A stretch of 7,210 nucleotides of DNA from Candidatus Tepidiaquacellales bacterium UBA2330 (GCA_002344965.1 DDUU01000015.1:1-7210); one strand, 5' to 3'. Positions 1 through 7,050 are shown, numbered from the stretch's first letter. Numbers and translations are program-made. The notes: generated from the sequence alone by a model not told the origin.

Positions 1-319
1 CTTTTTAATATGAGTAAACTGGATAATACTTTCCGACAGAAATGATGATCTGTGCATTTCCGTAACAGATACGGGAATCGGCATTCCTGCTGAAGAGTCA
101 GAATTAATAACAACTGAATTTTACCGCGCTTCAAATGCAAAGCGGTATGAAAAAGAAGGAACAGGACTGGGACTTTATGTGGTGAGTCAGATAGTGAAAA
201 AGCACGGCGGCAAGATGTTTATCAAAAGTCCATCAGGTATCGGCAAACAGGATTATCCCGGAACGTCAATAGTGATACACATACCTTATCAAGATCAAAC
301 TGAAATTTCCGTTTCATAG
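1..319 (+). CDS. Sensor histidine kinase, C-terminal ATPase fragment (5' end missing or disrupted)
   Basis: This is the C-terminal part of a HATPase_c domain, the ATP-binding module of a two-component sensor kinase. Read in the frame starting at base 2, it shows the G1 box DTGIGIP (68-88), the F-box-like segment EFYRASNA, and the G2 box GTGLGLYVVSQIVKKHGG. It ends at TAG 317-319. The same frame contains a TGA at 11-13 and no plausible start before G1, so only about 100 codons after the stop are readable. The N-box, histidine domain and sensor are not visible. Frame 1 near the edge begins L-F-N-M-S-K, faintly like an N-box (NLLxNAxKY), so a frameshift or small deletion is possible. Assembly error at a contig end or a true pseudogene would explain the stop equally well. 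The stop codon lies 12 bp from the convergent transporter gene, with no hairpin between. The domain call is firm; the integrity of the gene is not. Confidence 0.75.
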
Positions 320-331
320 TATCATTAAAAA

Positions 332-1216
332 TCAGTCCTCATATATCAGCATCGCTCCGGTGACAATCAGAATAGTTGCCGAAACTTTCTTCAGATAACT
401 TTCCTCCTTAAATAATTTTGCGCCGATAAGCACTGCAAACAATACGGATAATCTTTTCAGGGAAATTACAACTCCGACAGGCGCGAGTTTGACTGATTCG
501 ATCTGCGCCAGTCTGTAACCGATCGTTACAACAGCTATGATCAGGATAGTGATTATAAGATATTTGCTTCGCTCCTTTGTGAAAATTTTTTCCGGGGAAA
601 ATTTACGTGTGAATATATAAATGATAATAAATATCAGCAGGAAAAAATAATTCTGAATGACGACAAACAATACAGGAGAGATTTTAAATTTTACAAGTAT
701 GAACTTGTCCATTACCGCTGATGCGGATATAAGGATCAGAGCTGCGAAAATAACTCTGTGATAACCGGGATTTTTAAATATATGAAACGGACGCAGAAGA
801 CTTTCATTTTTTTTAAGCTCAAGTATAAACGTACCTGTTACGATCAGCGTCATACCGGCGATCTCAAATGCAGTAAGTTTTTCACCGAGAAAAATAAAAG
901 CCAGCAGAGCTATGATCATCGGCGAAGATGCAAGCAGCGGAAGTGTCCTTCCGATCTCAAGGTTTTTCAGCGCAGTCATTATACACAGGAAAGCCAGTGC
1001 GTTCAGAACGGATTTTGTAAATAAATATAACATAGAATTTGCATTCAGACCCTCTGTTCCGGTAAATGCAAGCAACGGCGTTGACAGTGCGGCGACAAAA
1101 GCGGACAGTATCAGCGTAAAGTCTAAAGCTTTGAGTTCGCTAAGGACTTTCTTCTGAAGTATTGCCGCAGTTGCAGATAACAACGCGGAAAATATTGCGA
1201 GCCAAAACCATGTCAT
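332..1216 (-). CDS. EamA/DMT-superfamily inner-membrane transporter
   Basis: This 294-residue protein is almost entirely hydrophobic and has about ten predicted membrane helices, near residues 3-21, 32-50, 63-82, 90-110, 116-134, 153-171, 181-201, 218-238, 246-267 and 277-292. It has the typical two-fold EamA repeat: each half ends in a similar pair of helices, with FLGEKLTAFEIAG then LIVTGTFIL in the first half, and LFKEESYLKKVSA then LIVTGAMLIY in the second. The length is normal for drug/metabolite transporters, which move small metabolites across the cytoplasmic membrane, often as exporters. The substrate cannot be read from sequence. The start is ATG at 1216-1214, 17 bp after the stop of the TonB-dependent receptor on the same strand, so the two are probably co-transcribed with this gene second. 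No Shine-Dalgarno sequence is seen upstream, only A/T-rich DNA. An eight-base homopolymer lies within the gene (T run 807-814 on the plus strand), but the frame is intact. Confidence 0.9.
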   Translation of the reverse strand: MTWFWLAIFSALLSATAAILQKKVLSELKALDFTLILSAFVAALSTPLLAFTGTEGLNANSMLYLFTKSVLNALAFLCIMTALKNLEIGRTLPLLASSPMIIALLAFIFLGEKLTAFEIAGMTLIVTGTFILELKKNESLLRPFHIFKNPGYHRVIFAALILISASAVMDKFILVKFKISPVLFVVIQNYFFLLIFIIIYIFTRKFSPEKIFTKERSKYLIITILIIAVVTIGYRLAQIESVKLAPVGVVISLKRLSVLFAVLIGAKLFKEESYLKKVSATILIVTGAMLIYED

Positions 1217-1234
1217 GATTAAAATAAATAATTA

Positions 1235-3622
1235 TCAGAAAATAATCTTTGTCTTCAGGAAAAAATTTCTGCCGGGTTCGGATACATAAGAACCTCTTGT
1301 CGTGGAAAGATGTTCGCGGTAACTTTTATCAGATAAATTTTCTATCCCGGCTGTAACTGAAAATTTAAATAAGCCGGTGTTAATATTTTCAAATCCCGAA
1401 TACAAATTATAAATTACATATCCGGGCGTATTCAGTTCGCCTGCAGCTGTTCTGTTTTGTGAAGAGAATAATACTGAATTAAAATTTAAACTGAAAAGTG
1501 ATTCCGTATAAAATTTTAATCCGAGCAGTCCGTTAAGCGGAGGTATCTGAGGAAGCGGTGATTTATCATCGGTGTTTTCGCCGTTTACAAAAGATACGTT
1601 ACCGTAGAATGTAAATCCCTTATAAAAATTATACTCAGACTGAACTTCAAATCCCGCAAGCCGCGCGCTTCCTATGTTTGTTTTTACAAGCGCCGGACGG
1701 TTCTCAAATGTACCCGGAATTTCAGTGATCAGATCGGAAAGAAAATTTGAAAATATTTCAAAAGAAAGATTCAGATCTTCACCCCAGTATTTTGCAGATG
1801 CTGATAGAAAATATCCGAGCTCCGGATTCAGCGAGGGATTGCCGACGCGAACGATGCTGCCGAGATCAATATACTGAAACCTTTCTTCAAGTGACGGAGA
1901 TCTGAATGAAGCTGAAAAATTTCCCGAAAGATTTAAACGGTCTGCTAATTTAAAATTTCCGCCTCCGTTATAACTCCAGGAAATTTCGTTGCTCTCCGAT
2001 GCATCCCATAAAACTTTCTGATTAGCAGGTGAATAGTTTCTCACACCGTTTGTAATTGTGTAAGCGGGATTCAGCGACTGTTGATTTGAAACAAATATGC
2101 CGTCTATTCTGCCGCCGATGTTTAAATATATTTTGTCATTATTAAAACTAGTTTCATCATTCACATAAAATCCGGCGCTTAAATATTTTGAATCGGGAAT
2201 CGGAATGTCGCCTGTTATGAGAGTGGTTGCAGAGATCAGGTTATTCAGCGAATCAAACCTTTCTATGTACTGCGTCCTTTCCCGCGTAGTGATAAGTTTT
2301 CTCTGCCATATGTCAATACCGGTTACAATCTTACTGTTGTCTTTCTGAAGATCAGCGGTAAGCTGAAGTCCTTTTGTGTAATGCTTTCCTTCGGGATTTA
2401 TTAAAAGGTTGTTTATCTTTGTTGCGGGAGTGGTCGCTGTTTGAGGAATGAACACAACGCTGTTCGGAATGACTTCCGTATTTCTGAAAATATTCTGAAG
2501 AAAAAATCTTGCGGAAAAGTTTTTTATAAGTCCGGAAATTTCCCTGATTTTATAACCTGCCGCAAACATATCCCTTTCAGCAGGAATGTATGTAACCGTT
2601 GCCTGTGAAGGAAAAAGCGGATAGCTTCCCGGAATGCCGGCATAAGGCGATCGGAACTTCTGAAATTCCAAATTCATTTCGTGATTTTTCCAAAGCTTTA
2701 TTCCGGTATAGACGGATATTCCCATTTCGCGGAATGAACTGTTCGGTATAACGCCTCCGGGAGTTTTTATGTCTGTCGCTTCATTATATGACGCCTGCAC
2801 ATTTGCATTAAAAATTTTATCGCTAATTACAAATGACAATGAAGATCCTGAAAGTTCATTCACAGAAAAAAACTGACCTGATAAAATTCCTTTAAGTTTC
2901 AGATGATCCGAAAAATTTCCTGTTTCGGTTTTGATGCTGACAATTCCGCCGGTTCCTCCAGAGCCGTAAACAGAGGACACGCCGCCTTTTATGACTTCGA
3001 TTCTTTCAACTGTATTACCGTCAATCAGTGAAAACCTCGCCGCCTGATTATTTGCAGTTTCTATTCTGCTGCCGTTAATTATTACAATTATATTGTCCCT
3101 GCTGAGACCTCTGATGTTAATATCACTCGCCCAGATGCCGTCTCTTACAAGATTGATACCGGGTTTGTATTTCATCATATCCGGAGTTGAGATTACTGGT
3201 AAATAATCAAAATCTTTTTTTGTAATAAGCGAGACGGGTAGTATTGCAAACTTCAGCTGATTTTCAATCTTAGATGCAAATACTTTTATTTCACCTGACA
3301 GAATGTCAGACTGTTCAATACTGAAATTAAAATTATTGTCAGATTCCTTTTCTAAAGTTATTTCTTTTGTGAAATATTTGTAACCGATCCTTTCAATGGT
3401 AACAGTAATATTGCTTTCGCTGATGTTATTAAAAAAGCATTCGCCGTTTATATCAGTAATTTCAAATACTTCATCAGGTGAGACGGTTATCCACGCATCC
3501 TCCACAGCCCCGCCTCCGGAAACATCCGATACTTTGCATCCGAATTTAAACTGTGAAAAAGACGGACTGCAGTTAATGAAAAATAAAATAATTACTATCA
3601 GAATCGGGAGTTGTGTTTTCAT
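1235..3622 (-). CDS. TonB-dependent outer-membrane receptor with carboxypeptidase-regulatory-like N-terminal domain
   Basis: This is a 795-residue outer-membrane active-transport receptor, powered by TonB/ExbBD. A signal peptide covers about residues 1-24 (MKTQ, hydrophobic core ILIVIILFFI, cleavage near SPSFSQ). A carboxypeptidase-regulatory-like beta-sandwich follows at about 26-104, including the typical TDINGECFF turn. A TonB-box-like strand (GEIKVFAS) lies near 110-117. The plug spans about 123-230, with NIRGLSRDNIIVIINGSRI and RIEVIKGG then YGSGGTGGIVSIKT. The rest is a 22-strand-type beta-barrel, with the late motif SYREHLS, then EPGRNFFL, and a terminal phenylalanine. The C-terminal motifs resemble the CirA/FepA/BtuB-like group, but siderophore, heme, vitamin or metal cannot be told apart. 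I start at ATG 3622-3620, because this places the signal peptide at the N-terminus; a TTG two codons upstream (3628) is in frame but less likely. No cobalamin- or TPP-riboswitch motif was recognised upstream. The gene is first in a unit with the EamA transporter. Confidence 0.94.
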   Translation of the reverse strand: MKTQLPILIVIILFFINCSPSFSQFKFGCKVSDVSGGGAVEDAWITVSPDEVFEITDINGECFFNNISESNITVTIERIGYKYFTKEITLEKESDNNFNFSIEQSDILSGEIKVFASKIENQLKFAILPVSLITKKDFDYLPVISTPDMMKYKPGINLVRDGIWASDINIRGLSRDNIIVIINGSRIETANNQAARFSLIDGNTVERIEVIKGGVSSVYGSGGTGGIVSIKTETGNFSDHLKLKGILSGQFFSVNELSGSSLSFVISDKIFNANVQASYNEATDIKTPGGVIPNSSFREMGISVYTGIKLWKNHEMNLEFQKFRSPYAGIPGSYPLFPSQATVTYIPAERDMFAAGYKIREISGLIKNFSARFFLQNIFRNTEVIPNSVVFIPQTATTPATKINNLLINPEGKHYTKGLQLTADLQKDNSKIVTGIDIWQRKLITTRERTQYIERFDSLNNLISATTLITGDIPIPDSKYLSAGFYVNDETSFNNDKIYLNIGGRIDGIFVSNQQSLNPAYTITNGVRNYSPANQKVLWDASESNEISWSYNGGGNFKLADRLNLSGNFSASFRSPSLEERFQYIDLGSIVRVGNPSLNPELGYFLSASAKYWGEDLNLSFEIFSNFLSDLITEIPGTFENRPALVKTNIGSARLAGFEVQSEYNFYKGFTFYGNVSFVNGENTDDKSPLPQIPPLNGLLGLKFYTESLFSLNFNSVLFSSQNRTAAGELNTPGYVIYNLYSGFENINTGLFKFSVTAGIENLSDKSYREHLSTTRGSYVSEPGRNFFLKTKIIF

Positions 3623-3889
3623 ATTCAAATTTAGTAATTTAAATGTGAATTCAGTATGATTAAAATCACCGTGTTTGCTGAATGGATCTCTGCCGGAAGT
3701 ATGAGGAATGACAATATCAGAAATACCTTTACCGTCTCTGCATACCAGTGATTAATTAAACTCGTAAGTTGTGTCTGAATATAGGATTATATTTCTAAAT
3801 TAATTTATCTTAAAAAACAGTTTATTTATATTCGCAAAGACAATTTAAAATTCTTTCTTTTACCTGCATATAACATAAATAAAATTTCC
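3623..3889. promoter_or_regulatory. Divergent AT-rich intergenic region, presumed promoters for both flanking units
   Basis: This stretch separates the minus-strand receptor unit from the plus-strand kinase unit and must carry promoters for both, if each is transcribed from here. The half next to the kinase (about 3755-3889) is very AT-rich. TATATTCG at 3827-3834 differs by one base from the Bacteroidota -7 consensus TAnnTTTG, and on the minus strand TGTCTTTG (3835-3842) also differs by one base. I found no convincing -33 TTTG partner for either, so neither is called as a site. The half next to the receptor (3623-3751) is open for 43 codons in frame with the receptor but has no ATG or GTG. 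No tRNA, riboswitch or strong terminator was recognised. Confidence 0.45.
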
Positions 3890-5329
3890 GTGGACAAGAT
3901 ACCTGTTACGACAAATGATCTGAAAAAAGTGCTTGCCTTCAGTGAACTTCCGGATGAGCATCTGCAGTGGATCATTGAAAGATCCGGTTACAGTGAAGTA
4001 GAAGACGGCGGACTCGTTGCGAAATACGGAGATCCTGCTGACAGTATGTGGGTATTGCTGGAAGGGAAAGTTTCGTTTTATATGGATGTAAACGGGCAGC
4101 AGGTTTTCTATTTTACTTTTGAGAATGATAATATTACAGGAGGAGTGGGAGGTCTGATTCCTTACTCAAGGATGAAAACAATTCCGGGTTACGCATATGC
4201 CCTGGGGAAAATTAAATTACTTCATCTTCATAAAGATCATTTTACCGAACTGGAACATCTCAATCCGGCTTTCATTCAAAAGCTTATCGGTTATATGACA
4301 GAAAGGGCAAAATCCTTTGCCACTACAAAGCTGCAGTATGAAAAAGTTAATGCTCTCGGTAATCTTGCAGCAGGCATTGCGCATGAACTTAACAATCCCG
4401 CCGCAGCTATTAACAGATTCTCAAATGAACTTGCAAAGAGACTTAACCGCAATTATGAACTTACAGAGAATCTTGTGAAATGTAATTTAAGTCCGGAGTA
4501 TATTAAAAGCATAAAAGCGCTTGTATCGGATAAAGAAATTGAATCCGTAAATATTAAAAAGATTAGTGCAAGTCAGCGTATTCAGAATGAAGATGAAATG
4601 GAAGAGTGGCTTGAAAAATATAATATAGCAGACAGACAGGCGGCAGAAACATTTGCGGAATTCGGTTTCTCTACAGCGGAATTTGAAAAATTGCTCAGCG
4701 GCATAGATAAAAGCGCAGTCGGCTGTCTCGTGCCCTGGCTTGAAAATTTGATAAGTTCGAAAAGAATAATCGAAGACCTAACAGACGCTTCCAACCGCAT
4801 CTACTTTCTTGTGGCTGCAATCAAAAGTCACGTGCATATGGACAGAACAAATGCTATGCAGTGTACAAATATTCATAAAGATATTGAGAATGCGCTTACT
4901 CTCCTTGGGTTTAAGCTTCGCGGAAAAAATATTACTGTAACTAAAAACTTTTCCGAAGATTCAAAGGAAGTTCCGGCATATGCTGGCGAACTCAATCAGG
5001 TGTGGACCAATCTAATTGATAATGCGATCTTTGCCGTTCCGCAAAACGGAAACATTGCCATTGAAACTGTCTTTGATCAGAAGAATGTAAAGGTCAGCAT
5101 TATTGATGACGGTCCGGGAATTCCCAAAGACATTATGTCACGGATATTTGATCCGTTTTTTACAACTAAAAAAGTCGGTGAAGGAACAGGCATAGGTCTG
5201 GATCTTGTAAACCGGATCATTAAAAATCATAACGGTGAGATCAAAGTAAATTCAGTTCCGGGGAGAACTGAGTTTACAGTTTACTTACCGCTTGTTCAGA
5301 AACATGACATTAAAAGCGAACTGAAATAA
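3890..5329 (+). CDS. Cytoplasmic sensor histidine kinase with N-terminal cyclic-nucleotide-binding-like domain
   Basis: This 479-residue protein has no membrane helices, so it is probably a soluble kinase. Residues about 10-130 form a cNMP-binding-like (Crp-type) beta-roll with LVAKYGDPADSMWVLLEGKV. The phosphate-binding cassette region instead reads GGVGGLIPYSRMKTIPG (84-100), without the usual GE-hydrophobic-A signature, so cAMP or cGMP binding is doubtful. The histidine phosphoacceptor helix is ALGNLAAGIAHELNNPAA, with His165. A roughly 105-residue insert (about 186-290) separates it from the second dimerisation helix (293-318). The HATPase_c domain has N-box NQVWTNLIDNAI (369-380), G1 DDGPGIP (406-412), F-box IFDPFFTT, and G2 GEGTGIGLDLV (430-440), so the catalytic motifs look intact. 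The start is GTG at 3890; no in-frame ATG upstream fits, and the next internal Met (residue 53) would cut the sensor domain. It lies 27 bp upstream of the receiver-oxidoreductase fusion, its likely phosphotransfer partner. Confidence 0.95.
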   Translation: MDKIPVTTNDLKKVLAFSELPDEHLQWIIERSGYSEVEDGGLVAKYGDPADSMWVLLEGKVSFYMDVNGQQVFYFTFENDNITGGVGGLIPYSRMKTIPGYAYALGKIKLLHLHKDHFTELEHLNPAFIQKLIGYMTERAKSFATTKLQYEKVNALGNLAAGIAHELNNPAAAINRFSNELAKRLNRNYELTENLVKCNLSPEYIKSIKALVSDKEIESVNIKKISASQRIQNEDEMEEWLEKYNIADRQAAETFAEFGFSTAEFEKLLSGIDKSAVGCLVPWLENLISSKRIIEDLTDASNRIYFLVAAIKSHVHMDRTNAMQCTNIHKDIENALTLLGFKLRGKNITVTKNFSEDSKEVPAYAGELNQVWTNLIDNAIFAVPQNGNIAIETVFDQKNVKVSIIDDGPGIPKDIMSRIFDPFFTTKKVGEGTGIGLDLVNRIIKNHNGEIKVNSVPGRTEFTVYLPLVQKHDIKSELK

Positions 5330-5356
5330 TTTTTAGAACTTTAAAGAATTTAAAAA

Positions 5357-7018
5357 ATGAAACTGCCTTATATTTTAATAGTCGATGATGATCAGCAGGT
5401 AATGCGGGCTATACAGCGTGATATAAGAAATGAATACCGCGAAGATTATAAAATCGCTGCGACTGACAGCGCAAATGAAGCTTTAGAACTCATAAAGGAA
5501 CTGAAGCTAAAGAATGAAACTGTGGCTTTATTTATTTCCGATCAGAAGATGCCGGAGATGGAAGGTATTGCTTATCTCGAAAAGGCAAATGAAATTTTTC
5601 CCGATGCAAAAAAAATACTGCTGACTGCTTACTCTGATATCGAGGCGGCAATCATTGCAATTAATAAAGTAAAGCTTGATTATTATCTTCTGAAACCGTG
5701 GAATCCTCCGGAGGAAAAATTATTTCCCGTTGTGAATGACCTTCTCGGTGACTGGCATGCTTTGTATAAGCCCGATCATGAAGCCACGAGAATTATAGGA
5801 TTTCAATGGTCGCCGAAGTCACATAAGATAAAGGAGTTTCTTTCAGGAAATTTGATTCCTTATATATGGATGGATATTGAATCGGATGAGGAAGCTGAAA
5901 AATATTTGACAAGCGCCAATGTAACAAGGTCGGATCTGCCGCTGATAATTTTAAAGGACGGCACATTCATTAAAGATCCTACTGTAACTAATCTGGCTGC
6001 ATGTGTGGGTCTTCAGCAAAAAGCTGCAAAGGAAATGTATGATGTCCTTATAATAGGCGCAGGACCTGCAGGTCTTGCTGCATCGGTTTACGGTTCATGT
6101 GAAGGACTTAAAACAATTCTTGTAGAGCAAAGCAGTCCGGGGGGACAAGCCGGTAACAGCGCCAGGATTGAAAATTATCTCGGTTTTCCGACCGGACTCT
6201 CCGGCGGAGAGCTGACCAGAAGAGCTGTTACGCAGACTTTGAGATTCGGAACGGAAGTCCTTACTCCGCAGCAGGTGAAAAATATTTCCGTGAAAGACGG
6301 TTACAAAGTAACTGAGATGTGTGACGGAACGGTGATTCACAGCAAAGCAATAGTGATAGCGACCGGTGCTTCTTACGCAAGACTGAAAATTCCCGGGATT
6401 GAAAACTTTACCGGAGCGGGGGTTTATTACGGTTCTGCATCGGTGGAAGCTCATGCATGCCGCGATGAAACTGTATATATCGCAGGCGGCGGGAATTCAG
6501 CCTGTCAGGCGGCAATGTATCTCAGCAAGTTTGCAAAAGAAGTGAACATTGTGATCAGACGCGATAAGCTTATTCAGACTGCCGCTAATTATCTTGTGGA
6601 AAATATAACCAATACGCCCAACATAAAAATAATTTCTAACTCGGATGTGATATCATGTTCAGGTACAAATGTTCTGGAAAACATTACTCTTAAAAACGCA
6701 AAAACTGGTGAAGAGACGACTGTACCTGCAAAAGCTCTGTTTATTTACATAGGCACAAAGCCCGGTACTGACTGGCTTAATGAACTTGTGCTGAAAAATG
6801 AAAAGGGATTTATCATTACAGGCAGTGAACTGATGAAAGAAAAATCATTTCATACTTTCTGGAAACTCGAGAGAGAGCCGTTTCTGCCCGAGACAAGTGT
6901 GCCCGGCATATTCGCTTCAGGTGACGTGAGATTCGGTGCGCTTGCGGGTATCTCAACTGCAGTAGGAGAAGGAGCGCTTGCGATTAGATTCGTCAGGAAA
7001 TATTTAGAAGATATGTAA
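5357..7018 (+). CDS. Fused response regulator / thioredoxin-reductase-like FAD-NAD(P) oxidoreductase
   Basis: This 553-residue protein has three modules. Residues 1-133 are a receiver: acidic pocket D10/D11, phosphoacceptor D62 (FISDQKMPEMEG), T90, and K113 in LLKPW. Residues about 143-220 are a glutaredoxin/thioredoxin-like fold (GFQWSPKSHKIKEFL, later LPLIILKDG) in which the CxxC position reads S152-P-K-S155. Residues about 226-553 are a thioredoxin-reductase-like flavoprotein: FAD-binding GAGPAGLAA (234-242), GGQAGNSARIENYLGFPTG, ATGA (335-338), NAD(P)-binding GGGNSA (377-382) with IRRD (400-403), and the second FAD motif ASGDVRFGAL (520-529). The canonical CATC dithiol between ATGA and GGGN is absent (YYGSASVEA). 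None of the six cysteines forms a CxxC. The likely role is a flavin oxidoreductase gated by phosphorylation from the upstream kinase; the electron acceptor is unknown. Databases carry such proteins as fused response regulator/thioredoxin-disulfide reductase, a name that overstates what the residues support. The start is ATG 5357, close before the receiver's first strand. Confidence 0.95.
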   Translation: MKLPYILIVDDDQQVMRAIQRDIRNEYREDYKIAATDSANEALELIKELKLKNETVALFISDQKMPEMEGIAYLEKANEIFPDAKKILLTAYSDIEAAIIAINKVKLDYYLLKPWNPPEEKLFPVVNDLLGDWHALYKPDHEATRIIGFQWSPKSHKIKEFLSGNLIPYIWMDIESDEEAEKYLTSANVTRSDLPLIILKDGTFIKDPTVTNLAACVGLQQKAAKEMYDVLIIGAGPAGLAASVYGSCEGLKTILVEQSSPGGQAGNSARIENYLGFPTGLSGGELTRRAVTQTLRFGTEVLTPQQVKNISVKDGYKVTEMCDGTVIHSKAIVIATGASYARLKIPGIENFTGAGVYYGSASVEAHACRDETVYIAGGGNSACQAAMYLSKFAKEVNIVIRRDKLIQTAANYLVENITNTPNIKIISNSDVISCSGTNVLENITLKNAKTGEETTVPAKALFIYIGTKPGTDWLNELVLKNEKGFIITGSELMKEKSFHTFWKLEREPFLPETSVPGIFASGDVRFGALAGISTAVGEGALAIRFVRKYLEDM

Positions 7019-7022
7019 AGAT

Positions 7023-7050
7023 AGTTACGAGTTATGAGTTACAAGTTACT
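7023..7050. repeat. Four-copy 7-bp tandem repeat
   Basis: Four adjacent heptamers read AGTTACG, AGTTATG, AGTTACA and AGTTACT (consensus AGTTAYN), beginning five bases after the stop codon of the oxidoreductase gene. They are near-perfect, differing only at the last two positions. No function is evident. Short arrays of this type in intergenic DNA usually arise by slippage, and the placement just outside the gene fits neutral spacer sequence. Confidence 0.7.

Noticed and set aside
807..814. Eight-base homopolymer in the transporter gene as a phase-variation or frameshift site
   Set aside because: The frame is intact across it, and eight bases of A/T are common by chance in AT-rich coding DNA.
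758..1157. Two overlapping plus-strand open frames of 88 and 81 codons
   Set aside because: Both are antisense to the transporter gene, whose translation is a coherent ten-helix protein; the shadow translations are basic and have no recognisable motif.
3396..3659. Plus-strand open frame of 87 codons over the 5' end of the receptor gene
   Set aside because: It is antisense to the signal peptide and carboxypeptidase-like domain; no motif and no start signal support it.
3701..3751. 16-codon plus-strand leader-peptide-like frame starting at ATG 3701
   Set aside because: It has no Shine-Dalgarno sequence, regulatory codon run or following attenuator hairpin, and lies 138 bp before the kinase start.
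3623..3780. Riboswitch (cobalamin or TPP type) upstream of the TonB-dependent receptor
   Set aside because: Neither the cobalamin B12-box-like nor the TPP conserved segments could be found on the minus strand, and no long paired stem is evident.
4582..4800. Minus-strand open frame of 72 codons inside the histidine kinase
   Set aside because: Ser-rich antisense translation within a well-supported gene; nothing suggests a real product.
6095..6454. 119-codon open frame on the minus strand
   Set aside because: It lies wholly inside the FAD-binding part of the oxidoreductase gene, and its translation is low-complexity and domain-free. It is an antisense shadow.
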